Assembly (NCBI RefSeq): GCF_027744825.2
Contig: NC_071334.1
Coordinates: 61,013,437 to 61,077,436 of the forward strand
Source of the DNA: Synchiropus splendidus
Taxonomy: Eukaryota > Chordata > Actinopteri > Syngnathiformes > Callionymidae
Length of the DNA: 64,000 nucleotides
Direction: 5' to 3'
The position numbers were made by a program, and so were the translations under genes. Position 1 is the stretch's first letter. Each line of letters starts with the position of its first letter. Shown here piece by piece: positions 38,901-49,996 of the stretch. A model generated the notes under the pieces. That model was not told where the DNA came from, searched no databases, and saw only the letters and a list, made by a program, of their open reading frames with translations.

Positions 38901-41900
38901 ACTGATGCTGCGATGTAGCATTTGGGCTGCCAGACAGTGCGTCCGCGATCGGCGTCATGGAAAAGGAAAATGTCACAAATGCCGGACCGGCTATCTGTTG
39001 AATATTGAATATGCAGCATTTTTTTCCATGATGCTTTGCCAAGGCAGCAGCCAAAGTCCACCACAATCTCCATTGGTTTCATCATATAAGTATGGAAGTA
39101 TGCAACGGCAATGCAGCGAGTGTGTGCCAAGTGTTTATCGACGATAAAGAGATGCAAAATTCTCATTGACTTAGACTTTGACTTAGATTATACAGAAGGC
39201 CAATGGTCAAAGGTGGAGCCATGCATCAGTACAGCTGAGACGTGAATGAAGAAACGGATATTATCCAAGAACTGCTCCTCCACAACTATTTCTTCTGTTA
39301 CTTTGATCCCAAGATATTTTCTCCATACTCCATCTCATACTGACTTTAATTAATTATTTAATTAATTTTATAACTTAATTCATGTAATACAGTCAGAGCG
39401 AGCAATTAAACGTACTTACTTGCACAATGAAACATTCCATACTATAAAATCGCAAGCGTCCGGTGAACATACCATTAGTAGACAACAGGAATTGGGCAGC
39501 ATTTTTCTGAGGAAGCCAGCGGATCTTGTTGATCTTCTCTTCTATTTCCAAACTCTTCAAGTAGTCAAATTCAGGCTCGTGACTCTGGAAAGTGCTGTAA
39601 ACGTTGTACTCGCTCCGAAACTGAGGCAAGCTCTTATTCTGCGGGAGGCAGTTGACATATGTGAGAAAAATAGTGAGGAAGTGAGCAACATTTGGAAACA
39701 CAAGTTGCCAAAAAAATACATTTTGAAACCTGTACCTCAACTTCCTGCTGGAAGATAACAACACGGCCGCCTTTATCTCCGGTGGCAAGCAATTCTCCAG
39801 TGTGGTTGAACTCAACTGTGGATATTATATCAGCTGCAAGGAAAGTCAAACAAAAATATTCATTTACAACTTTATGTACTCAGCTTTAACATCATTACAC
39901 ATTCTTTATACAGACACTATGAGGCGTTGCAGATTTGAAAGGACTGAATTCATGGCAGAAAACCTGAAGATCTTCAACACAATCTGTGTTTAACTTTTAA
40001 ACTGCTGGTTGAAATGAAAGTTACGATCTAAAGCAGCATGGACTTTTCCTAGTCAACATTCAGCCTCATTTCCCAACTAGCATTTCAGTACTTGCTTTAA
40101 CGTATTCATTTATACCCGTTACACAATCAGACAGGGGGGGAGCAAATTCAGACAGCACCATAACGATGGCACTCCAAGCGCAAATATACTGTCAATAGAT
40201 CAATACACTTTGACGTTCTGTCAGTAAGTTCAGCGCCTAATCCTATACAGCAAACACAACATCAACAAAATCTGACAACACAGACCAGAAATACTAAACG
40301 CCTAGGTGAGTAAAGTACTTCAAGGAAGACATGAAGGCAGAAGAACATGACTCAGTTAACAACCATGAGGATTTTCCTGATTGACTTCAAGATTCCTGAT
40401 TTGCCTAAGCAAGAAACAAGTTCAGACACGAGACAAAATCTGGTTTTACGCTCATGCTAGTCACTGAAAATAAATATCTGCCAAACTGAATGAAAAGTTT
40501 GTGTCTTCCAGCCATTGATTTTGCAACTCTGGTGGTGGTGTGGAAAAGCATCAGCCTAAAGTGGTTTCTTTAACTCAGGTTGTTAAAAGTATGAGTATCA
40601 GGTTTATCATATAACACTAAATGACACAGGTGAGCAAAAAGTCAACTTTCAGTTCATTTTCTGTTCCCATGTACCAGGATCATGTGGAAAAATAATGTTG
40701 TAACGTTGTCCAATAAACAATTATCACGCAAGGATGACAATGAAGAAGGGCTGCAGGATGTCAAAGCAAGTACACGATAACTGTAGCCTACTTTCTCGTG
40801 CCTGAAATTATAAACAAGCTCACATTATCAATGGAAGGTCTTGACACACTTATGCAGCATTGTTAACTTGAGCACTTAGCCTGCTGAGGCATAAAGAGAA
40901 TACTCGCTATATGGTGAATCATTGCAACTGTGGTGAACGCCATGGGGCTAATGTCAAACCGAGGACAAGAACAGATGACAGTCTGGTATCTGATGTTCTT
41001 GATAACAAACAACAAATAAGCAGCGTATTGGCAGCTAACTTGTGATACATATCCCGAAACAGGATTGGTGATATGATGCAATGGAATACAGTAATTTCAG
41101 CGATGTATTGTACACAAAGTCCGTGAGTACAAGTGTTTGGGCAAACAAATACCTTCGGCAACATCATCATCAATAGCTCCTTTCACCTGAGAGAAGCACC
41201 ACTGCATGTCACCGCCAGGACCTGTAAGATGGAAAGGATGAAATGTTCACAATTTACCAGACATTGAGATTGAGGCTGAACTGCATTCAAGTTGAACAGA
41301 GGCAAATTGGCATCATGCTCAAGTCAAGTTTGTCTCCCCTTACTAAAACTCAAAAAAACACTGCAACAGTTACTAACTGGAGTGCTGCCTCAGTAGTGAG
41401 CAAGTAAATGGTGGTGGAGTTCCACTGCATAATAAGAGTCATTGCATTTCACTGGATGGAATCAAAGGGTGTGTGAGTGGATGACAGGATGAACAAATAA
41501 TTGGAGCAATAGCACATCCTTTGTATTGTTGTGAAGAAAATTGCCTGCAGCAACACAAGTTCCTCTTTTCCAATCCACGAAAGACACTAAAAAGAGCTTG
41601 TGTTTTGGTTCAAACAGCAAAAGCTGCTTTGATGAGCTGATGAAAATGCCCGGCCAGTGGTGGAGCATTTGTGCCGCGGAGCGAAGGACATACATGAGTC
41701 ACCATGGCGTCGTCACTTTAGATGAGATGAATAACAAAAGACGGAGCGGGGACAATGTTGGTACTCGCAGGAAAACTGGTTGTTCCCAAACGGACATTTC
41801 AATATAATCATCACTTACAAACCTGAAAAGAATTAACTGTACAATGTCACATCAATTCATTTTTAAAAAGGTATTCTTTAACCGGCCTTCTAAAAGAATC

Positions 41901-42679
41901 TTGACACGGTCAAAGCACAAAGGATTTATTTGTGTTTTACTACTTGTAAACGTTTAATTAAGAAAGCCACATGAAAGTGACTACATTGTCCTATAAGGTG
42001 CCCTCATGAGGAACTACACAAAAACGTTAAAGAAATCAATGAGTGGATTTTAACTCAGTTTACAATTGGCCTTTAAACAAACTCCTCAATGATTTAAAGA
42101 GAGGGTTGTAACAGGTGGGAGTTTTAAGACTCCGGTTTAATAAATTCAATGCAGTCGACAATGTTGTTCCCCGCGCAAACCTGACACATTGAAAGGTACA
42201 TTTTAAATAACTTGATGGGTTTAGGGAGGACTTAACGTTATGAGCATTGGACAGCGACCACGGTTTGGAAAATTCAAGTTCAAGACAACAGTAAAATGTC
42301 AGCTCACTCTGAAGCAGGCCCCGGTGCCTTAGCTTGCATGTGGTCAAAGTTTGAGCGAACGAAGGCACAACAGAAAAAAAAAACAATTGCACGAAAAGGC
42401 GCCATGCATAACAAAGATAAGCGAGTTATTCATGCTAGTGAACAATACCTGCACACTATCATTGAAATGAATACGATGGCGGTCGAGGGAGTGTGTATTT
42501 AGCAATAGCTAAGTGTGGCTAGCTAAAGCTACACCCAGCAATGCTGAGTACCGGAAGCCAACGAACCCAACGGGTGCCTCGTCTGATAGATAGCAGCCCT
42601 GCTCGCGTTTTATACACACAGAATTCATTGAATAAATGGGTACGTTTCCTCACGATTGAGAGACTGAATTACCTGCCAT
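35996..42679 (-). CDS. ppp2r2a: PP2A regulatory subunit B55-alpha, 10 coding exons
   Basis: The B55-alpha subunit directs the PP2A core enzyme to substrates (mitotic CDK targets, tau, p107) and is a seven-bladed WD40 propeller. Coding exons: 42679-42673, 41221-41153, 39833-39736, 39638-39473, 38195-38083, 37824-37647, 37293-37129, 37024-36855, 36559-36468, 36275-35996. All introns are GT-AG with consistent phases. The total is 1338 nt, or 445 aa; human is 447. The first exon is only 7 nt (ATG GCA G). Near-identical stretches include '[17 protein letters not shown]', '[15 protein letters not shown]', '[15 protein letters not shown]', '[17 protein letters not shown]' and '[18 protein letters not shown]', and the C-terminus is YIFQDKVN as in mammals. 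The N-terminus AGPGGDMQW is two residues shorter than in human. It is the most conserved gene in the window. Confidence 0.96.
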
Positions 42680-43619
42680 GATGAGACAGACAGTGGGGCT
42701 TGTCTCAGCCAGTCACGATCCCGCTTCCCACGCGCTGCTTGGTGTGATCCGAATATATGCTCTAACAATTAATGTCCACTGTTCTTCTGCGCAGAATAAC
42801 TATGTCAAAGCGGAAGCTGCACAGCAACAATGTCTTTATTTTTTGCTGCACTCCGGCTCTTTCCCGCTCCTCAGTGACTGAATGACAGTCGCTCGTCTCA
42901 GGAGACGCCGGTGACTACATATCCCAGAAACCACTTGGACTCCACACCCCTCTGCGCCGAATGTGCCCAATGAACGCGCATGCGTCATGTTATTTCAAAC
43001 CCGTTACCAGCATTTAATGGAATAAATTAATACGATACGAGAGAGGACGACATTGGTTATGTGAAACGGGTACAATAGTTCATGGCATAATGGAGTAATG
43101 CCATTTTGTTAATTTAGTTTATGGGGATGGGTAGGTTAATAATAAAATGTAATATAACAAAAGAAAATATTTATTAGTTTCAATAACTATATTTTAAATA
43201 TCCTCGTTGAAATTCTCAAAGCTGCTTTCTTTTCGTCCAGTGAGTATCAGAAACTCCACGCGATAAAACAAATCAGTCGTAGTAAACGTGATTTTCTGAA
43301 GTTAACACAACATATTTTCATACTCTTCCCAACAACCGGAATCACGAGAGATGTCGATAAACATCAGGGTTTGAACTTACTTAGTACAAACATCGTCGTG
43401 TGAGAAGCCGTTAACACAAGCGCAGTACTGACACCCAGTGGTTCAACAGTGCATTGCATATTTGAGTGTACGTTTGACACCGGAAGTGCATGAATGTGTA
43501 ACCGTTATTTCAAACAAGTCTTGTTAGGTTTGCTAGTTAAAATTAACTTAATGATAAAGTTACGTCAGGTACAAAAATCTCAGGTAAATGACTAAACAAC
43601 GACTTTCCTTCGTGTGTGG

Positions 43620-43870
43620 CATGACTGATTTGAGCGTGTGCGCGCTCTCGCGGGACAGGCGGTGGCAAAGGAGGGCGTGTTCTAACGAGGAGTGTCCCGG
43701 GACTGAAGCGCCATCAGCGGTTCTGCGCTCTTCTGCATTGCCGTCTCCAATACGCTTTGACCGGCTGAAGCTCGGATCTCCCCCCGCCGCTCCTTTAACT
43801 CCACGCCGTCCAAACCTCGGCCTCCAGGTACATCCAAGGCCCGCGTCCTCCCAGCGCAGCACAGATTTCA
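43620..43870. promoter_or_regulatory. GC-rich island upstream of gsn
   Basis: Markedly richer in G, C and CpG than its surroundings. A CAG/GTACAT sequence at 43825-43830 could act as a plus-strand splice donor, so a non-coding gsn first exon could end near 43827 and splice to 49992. The open frames across it have no recognisable similarity. Weak inference. Confidence 0.3.
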
Positions 43871-43902
43871 GATCGGTAACTTAATCCCGTCGATACGTTG
43901 AT

Positions 43903-44178
43903 ACAAGAAGCCGCGACTTCAACCAGGTAGAACCATCTGCTCCGTGCTGGTCGCATGTAACGTCCGTCTGAGTGAACTCGTCTTATTGTTGGTCAGAAAG
44001 TGGTGCCTTCATTGTTGAAGTCCAGTCGCTGCCATATATGGACTCACTTTTCTGAGTCCCCGTATCTGTCGATCTCCTCTCTCCATCCCTTCATCACTTA
44101 CTAGAAGAGTGAGTTTGAGCATTTCAAAGTTATATATATATATATATATATATATATACCCTAACTTTGAATGTGTTG

Positions 44179-44234
<56 letters not shown>

Positions 44235-45472
44235 GATATATACATATCTATATATATATATATAGCTAATATTGACATCCTGTGTGTGTCTGGGGGCAGC
44301 GATGACGCGAACATGTGAAGACGCTGTGATGATGTTCATTCTGTGAGACTGATTGAATTTATCTGACACAGTCATGTGTTGACACATAAAGGTGAACCCG
44401 CCCCCTCTTATGCTCAGATATGAGCCACATACAGCTGCATTCCAGAGTCGACTGTGTGGATTCAAAAGGTCAAAGGTTGGAGTATCTCACAAAAGTGAGG
44501 TCACCCCTCACATTTCCCTCCTCACGTTTCATCTTGTCTTTCTGTGAGACAACAAAATTACACTTTGTATAATCGATGAACGGTGGGTTCCCAGTGCTGG
44601 CAGCGCTCATGCATTACAAACTGTGACGCTCCCACCACCGTGCTATTAGACTGTACTGTCTGATTGTACTCCTCACCTGGATCCTGTGACACATGCTTGA
44701 CACCTTCTGAACCAAATACTTGCTCTCATCAGACCATAATCCATGTCCTTAATCTTAGCCAATCTGAGCATCATCTTCAGCAGAGGCTTCCTTCTGTGAG
44801 GACAGCCATGCAGACCAGTCTGGTGCAGTGTGCGGTGAGCACTGACAGGCAGGTCCCCCACCCCCTCAACCTCTGCAGCAGTGCTGCCAGCGCTCGAATA
44901 TGTCTATTTTCCAAAGACAATTTGGACCATTTTGAGGCCTGTTCACTTTGGACTTTTTCTCGTAGAGGTGTGCCCCCTTAGTTACCAATGGTTTAAACAT
45001 CAGTGGTTGTGAGGTGAGTTATTTTCAGGGGACAGTAAATTTACTCTGTATACAGGCTGTACAATCACGCAGAGTCATTTCTTCAGTGTTGTACCATGAA
45101 AGTATATGAATATATTTGCAGTAGCGATAAATATGTCACAGACGACTCTGGAATGCAGCTCTATGTAGCTCATATCTGAGTGTGTCTCATACTGGCACAA
45201 GAAGCAGCGACTTCAACCAGGTAGAACCATCTGCTCCGTGCTGGTCGCATGTAGAGTTCGTCCGAGTGAACTCTTGTCTTCTTGTTGGTCAGAAAGTGCT
45301 GCCTTTATTGCTGAAGTCCAGGTGCTGCCATATAAGGACTCACTTTTATTTATTTGTACCATGAAAGTATATGGAAATATTTGCAGAAATGTGAAGAGTA
45401 GGCAATGAGATAGCAATAAATATCTCACAGACGACTCTAGAATGCAGCTGTGTGTGGCTCATATCTGAGTGT
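43903..45472. repeat. Duplicated segments, direct and inverted
   Basis: Bases 43903-44054 recur in direct orientation at 45196-45348 (shared 'cgacttcaaccaggtagaa', 'ctgctccgtgctggtcgcat'). A second unit starting gtaccatgaaagtatatg occurs at 45091-45180 and again at 45356-45472, the latter with a roughly 25-bp insertion. Part of that unit is also present inverted at 44413-44450 ('ctcagatatgagccacat'). The pattern looks like an old tandem duplication of about 265 bp plus an inverted copy, or a fragmented unclassified transposon. Confidence 0.7.
44131..44265. repeat. Compound TA / TC microsatellite
   Basis: A TA run at about 44131-44158, a TC run at about 44180-44208, then further TA/GATA-like runs to about 44265. 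It falls between the duplicated segments. Confidence 0.9.
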
Positions 45473-46370
45473 ATCGATGGGTAATAAGAGAAATATCCTA
45501 CCGAGTTTTCTGTATGTGCTGATCTGTCGGTTTCACAGCAGCGCTCGAGTGTCCGGAGGTCTTTTCTTCAGTCAAACAAGCCTTTAATTTCCCTTAACTA
45601 GCAACTGTGTCATGAAGCCGCTTTTCGTATGCACACAAACAGAGAAGTGAAGCAGGGGGGTTATTAAAGAGCCGAGTGTTGTTGGGCAGCTGCACAGAGT
45701 GGCATGTTTGGAGATTCTGAGTCATCTAAAACGCCCTGACCCCAAGGAGAAATCTTGGATTTCGAACGTTTCTAAGCTTAGATTTGCTGCAGGAGAGAAC
45801 ATTCTGGTTGCTGACATGTCATATGAGAGCAGGCATGGCGTTGGATGATCAACCTTTACCTCCAGCCTGGAGCCTGTTGGAAGAAACTCCTAAAAAAGAG
45901 GCACTGAAAGAAGTGTATGGGGGATGGGACTGTTCATTTGAGGCTCACTCCTGTTTGTTTGGAGACAGGAAGGCAGAGCGTAAAGGGGGCAGACCAGGGG
46001 CTTTAAATCAGTGACCTTGCACAGAATATCTTTCAGCAGGATAAATCACCTTCTGGCTTTGACATATAATCAATGAATTTTTAAAACTGAAAGGACTGAG
46101 TCCATTGTTCCTTAGCAAAAAGAGGAGTATACTTATTTTATACTACAACTGAGGAAGTATGCTTGAAGTTTGCTTTTGACATTCAACATTTTAAATACTT
46201 AAAAGGTGCACACTGACGTATATTTATACTTATACCCAAGTTTACCCAATAAAGTTAACTTGAAGTAGACTACTTTTCCCCCAAGTATATTATTGGGGCA
46301 CTCCAGAAGCAAACTGTGAAAAGGATCATGGGAGTGGGTGACTGGAGGCAGTAAAAAAATACTTTGATAC

Positions 46371-47413
46371 TAGGGCTGGGTATCGATTCTAATTTCACGA
46401 ATCGATTCGATTCCGATTCTCATGACTTAGAATCGATTATCACGATTCAATTCGATTCGATTCGATCCGATCCAATCTCGATTCAGGTTAGTATTTAAAC
46501 CATTTTCTGAGCTGTTGCCATAATCACATGACAAGTTACGCAACGTATTAATAGTAGTATCATATTGACATTCAACAGGAAAGTAATGAAGGATTGATAG
46601 TAAATGATAATAAAGATCCAGACACAGAAGGCCAGATGTGACTGCTCATGGGACTGGTGCATTATTACAAATATCACATTAAAAATTCACCCAAAAGATG
46701 CTGCTGTTTAATACTAATGCATTTTTATGTTATTGTCAAAATGAAAAAAAGATATTCTCAGCCATTGAAAATGTAAACAGAGTGCTGGTGACTGACTTCA
46801 CAGCAACCTGACGGTCATTGGTCAGTATGTAAACAGTTCTCTGTGGTCTGTAGTACGTGTGAGAAGAGGTCCCACTCCTCATCAATATAGTGAGTTGTCA
46901 GATTCGCGTAAGATTGCGAAGATGTCCACGTATCACTTGTAATGCCCACCCTGACTGCTGACTGAAGCTTACTTTTCACGTTTTCTTTTACTGACCGGTG
47001 CATGTTTGGGATAACAGACGTTTGCGAGACACCGTAACATAGTGAGGCTCTGTTACTTTCATTAGCCGCCTGAAGCCCTCGTTTCCAACGATGGAAGACG
47101 GGCGCATATCTTTGCAAATTAAGCCCGCAATCGCTTCAGTTACTTTGACAGAGCGTGCAGAATTACCCGCTAGTGGTAAAGTTCGCTCGAGTTTCATTTG
47201 TTGTGGCTCGGTGGATGGCTTGGACAGGAGCGCTGGATGATGTCGCGTCACGTGATTCGTGAGGTCGTCAAAGGGGTTGGACTTCACCCGGAGAATATAT
47301 GAGTTAAAACGTAAATGAATTAATCCGATCTTTGGACCTACGAATCGATTTTATGGAATTGATGTACGAATCGATTCAGAATCGGAAAATCGATTTTTTT
47401 AAACACAGCACTA
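46371..47413 (-). mobile_element. Decayed hAT DNA transposon, 1.04 kb, with target duplication
   Basis: The left end TAGGGCTGGG and right end (inverted) TAGTGCTGTG form short imperfect inverted termini. They are flanked by 8-bp duplications tttgatac (46363-46370) and ttcgatac (47414-47421), 7 of 8 matching. Subterminal regions are rich in ATTCGATTC / GAATCGATT motifs. The minus strand carries a broken hAT transposase of the BED-finger (ZBED) type: the end of the zinc finger (NHVTRHHP), the domain around EAIAGLICKDMRP and 'NEGFRRLM', then in another frame 'GITSDTWTS' and 'THYIDEEWDLFSH'. The frame changes at about 47020-47040, the start of the BED finger is missing, and everything after about 46815 is deleted, so the element cannot be active. 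Confidence 0.9.
46815..47287 (-). pseudogene. Frameshifted hAT (ZBED-like) transposase fragment
   Basis: Two overlapping minus-strand frames, 47287-46988 and 47117-46815, together cover the N-terminal third of a hAT transposase: the tail of a BED zinc finger, the following helical region, and the start of the RNase-H-like catalytic domain (TSDTWTS). They are in different frames, so at least one frameshift has occurred. The catalytic remainder and the C-terminal dimerisation domain are absent. Confidence 0.85.
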
Positions 47414-47421
47414 TTCGATAC

Positions 47422-49867
47422 TTATGTACTCTTATTCTTTTGTTCTCATTTAACAGTGGTTGATTAATACTGCCACTGAATTACTACACAGCTGTACACA
47501 GCTGGCGGGTGACTGTGTACTCCTTGGGAAGGTGTACATGTTTTACATATGTTTTTGATCATAAATAGTGTGAACCATTACAACCTTTCGACTATTTGAA
47601 ATGTGGATGAGAAGTAGACCTAAACCAAAGTCAAAGTTATTGAACAGCTGGTTAAAATCAGTTCTCATCACTGCATGGTGAGATGTGAAAGTCTATTTCT
47701 GTCTGTTCACTGACAGCTTTGTGTTGTTTATGCACAATAACAACTGCAAATGTCAATGTTACTTGTACTTCATGAACTACTTCAATTTCTGTTCACATTT
47801 GTCCTGTATTGCAGTCTCAAAGGCAAACAGTTGAATGCAGAAATATTCTGGAGCCTTGAAATATTTTTCCTCTCCGGCTGTTGCATAACAGGAGAAAAAG
47901 GAACCCCACATTTTACACAAACCCCAAACCACTTCCCCCTCCGAAATGCCTGCCATGCCTGTGGGCAGAAGAATGGACGGCGCTTGTTCTCGTGTGATTA
48001 GTCATGAAAGTATATCTGCAGCTGCTCGCATTCTTGTGGAGGAATAGATCCTCATCATGAAGAATATTCAGGACAGCTGAAGTGCTGCAGTGTCTTCCAT
48101 GGTGTGAAGTGACTTGGGCGAACTTAGGGCGTGTGAGCGGCTCCTGTAGGTGGGAGGCAGATTTCAGAACACCACTCCATTTAGCGAGTTGTTGACGCTC
48201 ACAAAGACAGTCTTGTGGGTTGTTTTCGTCAGGCTGTTTTTCCCCGGCTCTCTCTCGCCCTCCGTGACCCTGTTTCTGAGTTAAGTCGCTTAAAATACTT
48301 TTTCTCAACCCGTTTTAGCTGAATTTCTTGTCAAAACAGCTACATGTTTCCGTTCTCAAATTGTTAAAGCCATATTTTCCTTTGTAGTCCTGTCACCCTG
48401 GCTGGAAACCTCTTCTTCAGAGTAGTGGATGTCAAAAACCTCCTTTTAATAAGTGGAAAATGCACAAAATAATACTCAGTTTTGCATCATGCGGATACTT
48501 GTGATTCACTTAGATTAGTTTCTCCAAAGACTGTGGAAGCAGCGACATTTATGTTGCATGTGACATGATCTCGATTATTCATCTGGTCACATGAAGGACC
48601 ATTTACCTGAAGTGTGGAGCCTCTTTGCCGAGTCCGAAACTCAGATGAATCACTTCACACTTCACTTCCTTCAAACGATTACGCTCTCACTCACTTGAAG
48701 CACTTGATTTGGCGCCAGACGTTTTTAGATGGCCAAAGTCGAGTCTCAGCGTCTGGAAGTGTGCGAGCTACATGCAGTTGTGTTTATGTTCTCTGTGTTT
48801 TTTAGTCAACGCGCTTAGGGGCTGCTACACAGAGATTTTGGTCATCACTGTTGTTTTTTTATGGATTTGGAGCAAAAGTGTGACTCATATTAGTCGCTCA
48901 ACCTCATCCACACAAGGATACTTGTTTAAGCTCTGGTTTTAACTTATTATTAAATTCACAGTCAAATGTTTTGATGGGCTTGAAAGAAAACAGTTGATAT
49001 CATGGGCCATGCAGCTTGTGGTTTTTTTTTTAGGCAGAATTTTCGACAGGCTTTACATGTGTGTGTGTGTGTTTGGATTATAATGCTATACTTTGCTCTC
49101 AGCATTTTAGCTAAATACAAGGCAAGCTGGAGCAAATTCATCGATTCACTTGACTAGAAGTGTGTGAGGGATGGAAGGTGTAGTGTGAGCGAGCGTGAAA
49201 AATCTCATTTCCGTGAGTCTCAGACCAACTGCGTGACAGTTGGTTGCCCTGATTCATTATAAAGACGTGAAGTCCGGAATCGCGCAAAGTGACAGAGACC
49301 TGTGGAGCACCTCTATCTGGTGGCTTCAAGTGTACTGTCCTTGTATAAATAAATAAAATAAAATTGACAAACGGCTTGACAAACTGTGCTTAAATAGGCA
49401 TGTCTGAAGCGCATACTAACACAAAGAAAAAAACAGAAAATATAAAAAGTGTAATAATAATGATAATAGTATTATATAATAATAACAAGAAGAAGAAGAA
49501 TAAAACAATTTTGAATGTAAAACGTTCTAAACTAAATGATGACCAACTGTCCTTTAATGTAATTTCTGGTTAAAGGATATAATATAAAGACTGATATATT
49601 TGCTGCACATTGTCTATTGTCTCGACGGCAGGATGCAAGCGCCAGCCTAAAATCATCCCTTGTTAGTCTCTACCAGTATAACATATAATCTTGCTGTTGA
49701 CTCATTATTTGTTACACAGAAAGAGTGTCTGCTGTTCCCTGCTTCCCATTTGTGTCAGTTATGATTAGAACTTCCTCTTCCGTACCTGTGACTCACCATC
49801 TTGTGTTATAATATCTAGCTATAGTGGCAAACTTTAACTGTGTATCCATGGCAGCAGCTGAGACTGA
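47422..49867. other. Intergenic region upstream of gsn
   Basis: AT-rich unique sequence with a short GT run near 49060 and simple TAA/GAA repeats at about 49450-49500. No exon or RNA gene was recognised. It may contain gsn promoter elements or upstream non-coding exons. Confidence 0.5.
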
Positions 49868-49996
49868 ATGGGAGTGGTTTTAATGTTTTTTCCAGAGCAG
49901 ATCCAGATCGACAGGCCAGTCACACCACTCACCCTCCGCCTGGCTGGAAGCAGTGAGAACAGCCTGCGTGAAAAGTGTGTCTTTGTTTCAGACAGG

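Larger units (their letters stand above)
42680..46370. other. Intergenic region between divergent ppp2r2a and gsn (left part)
   Basis: The first few hundred bases are the probable ppp2r2a promoter. A GC-rich, CpG-containing island at about 43620-43870 is a candidate promoter for gsn or a non-coding start. Further right come TA and TC microsatellites at about 44131-44265 and the duplicated segment described separately. No protein-coding exon was recognised. Confidence 0.55.

Noticed and set aside
48614..48942. Overlapping plus-strand open frames upstream of gsn
   Set aside because: No signal peptide or gelsolin similarity and no supporting splice sites; not a convincing secreted-gelsolin first exon.
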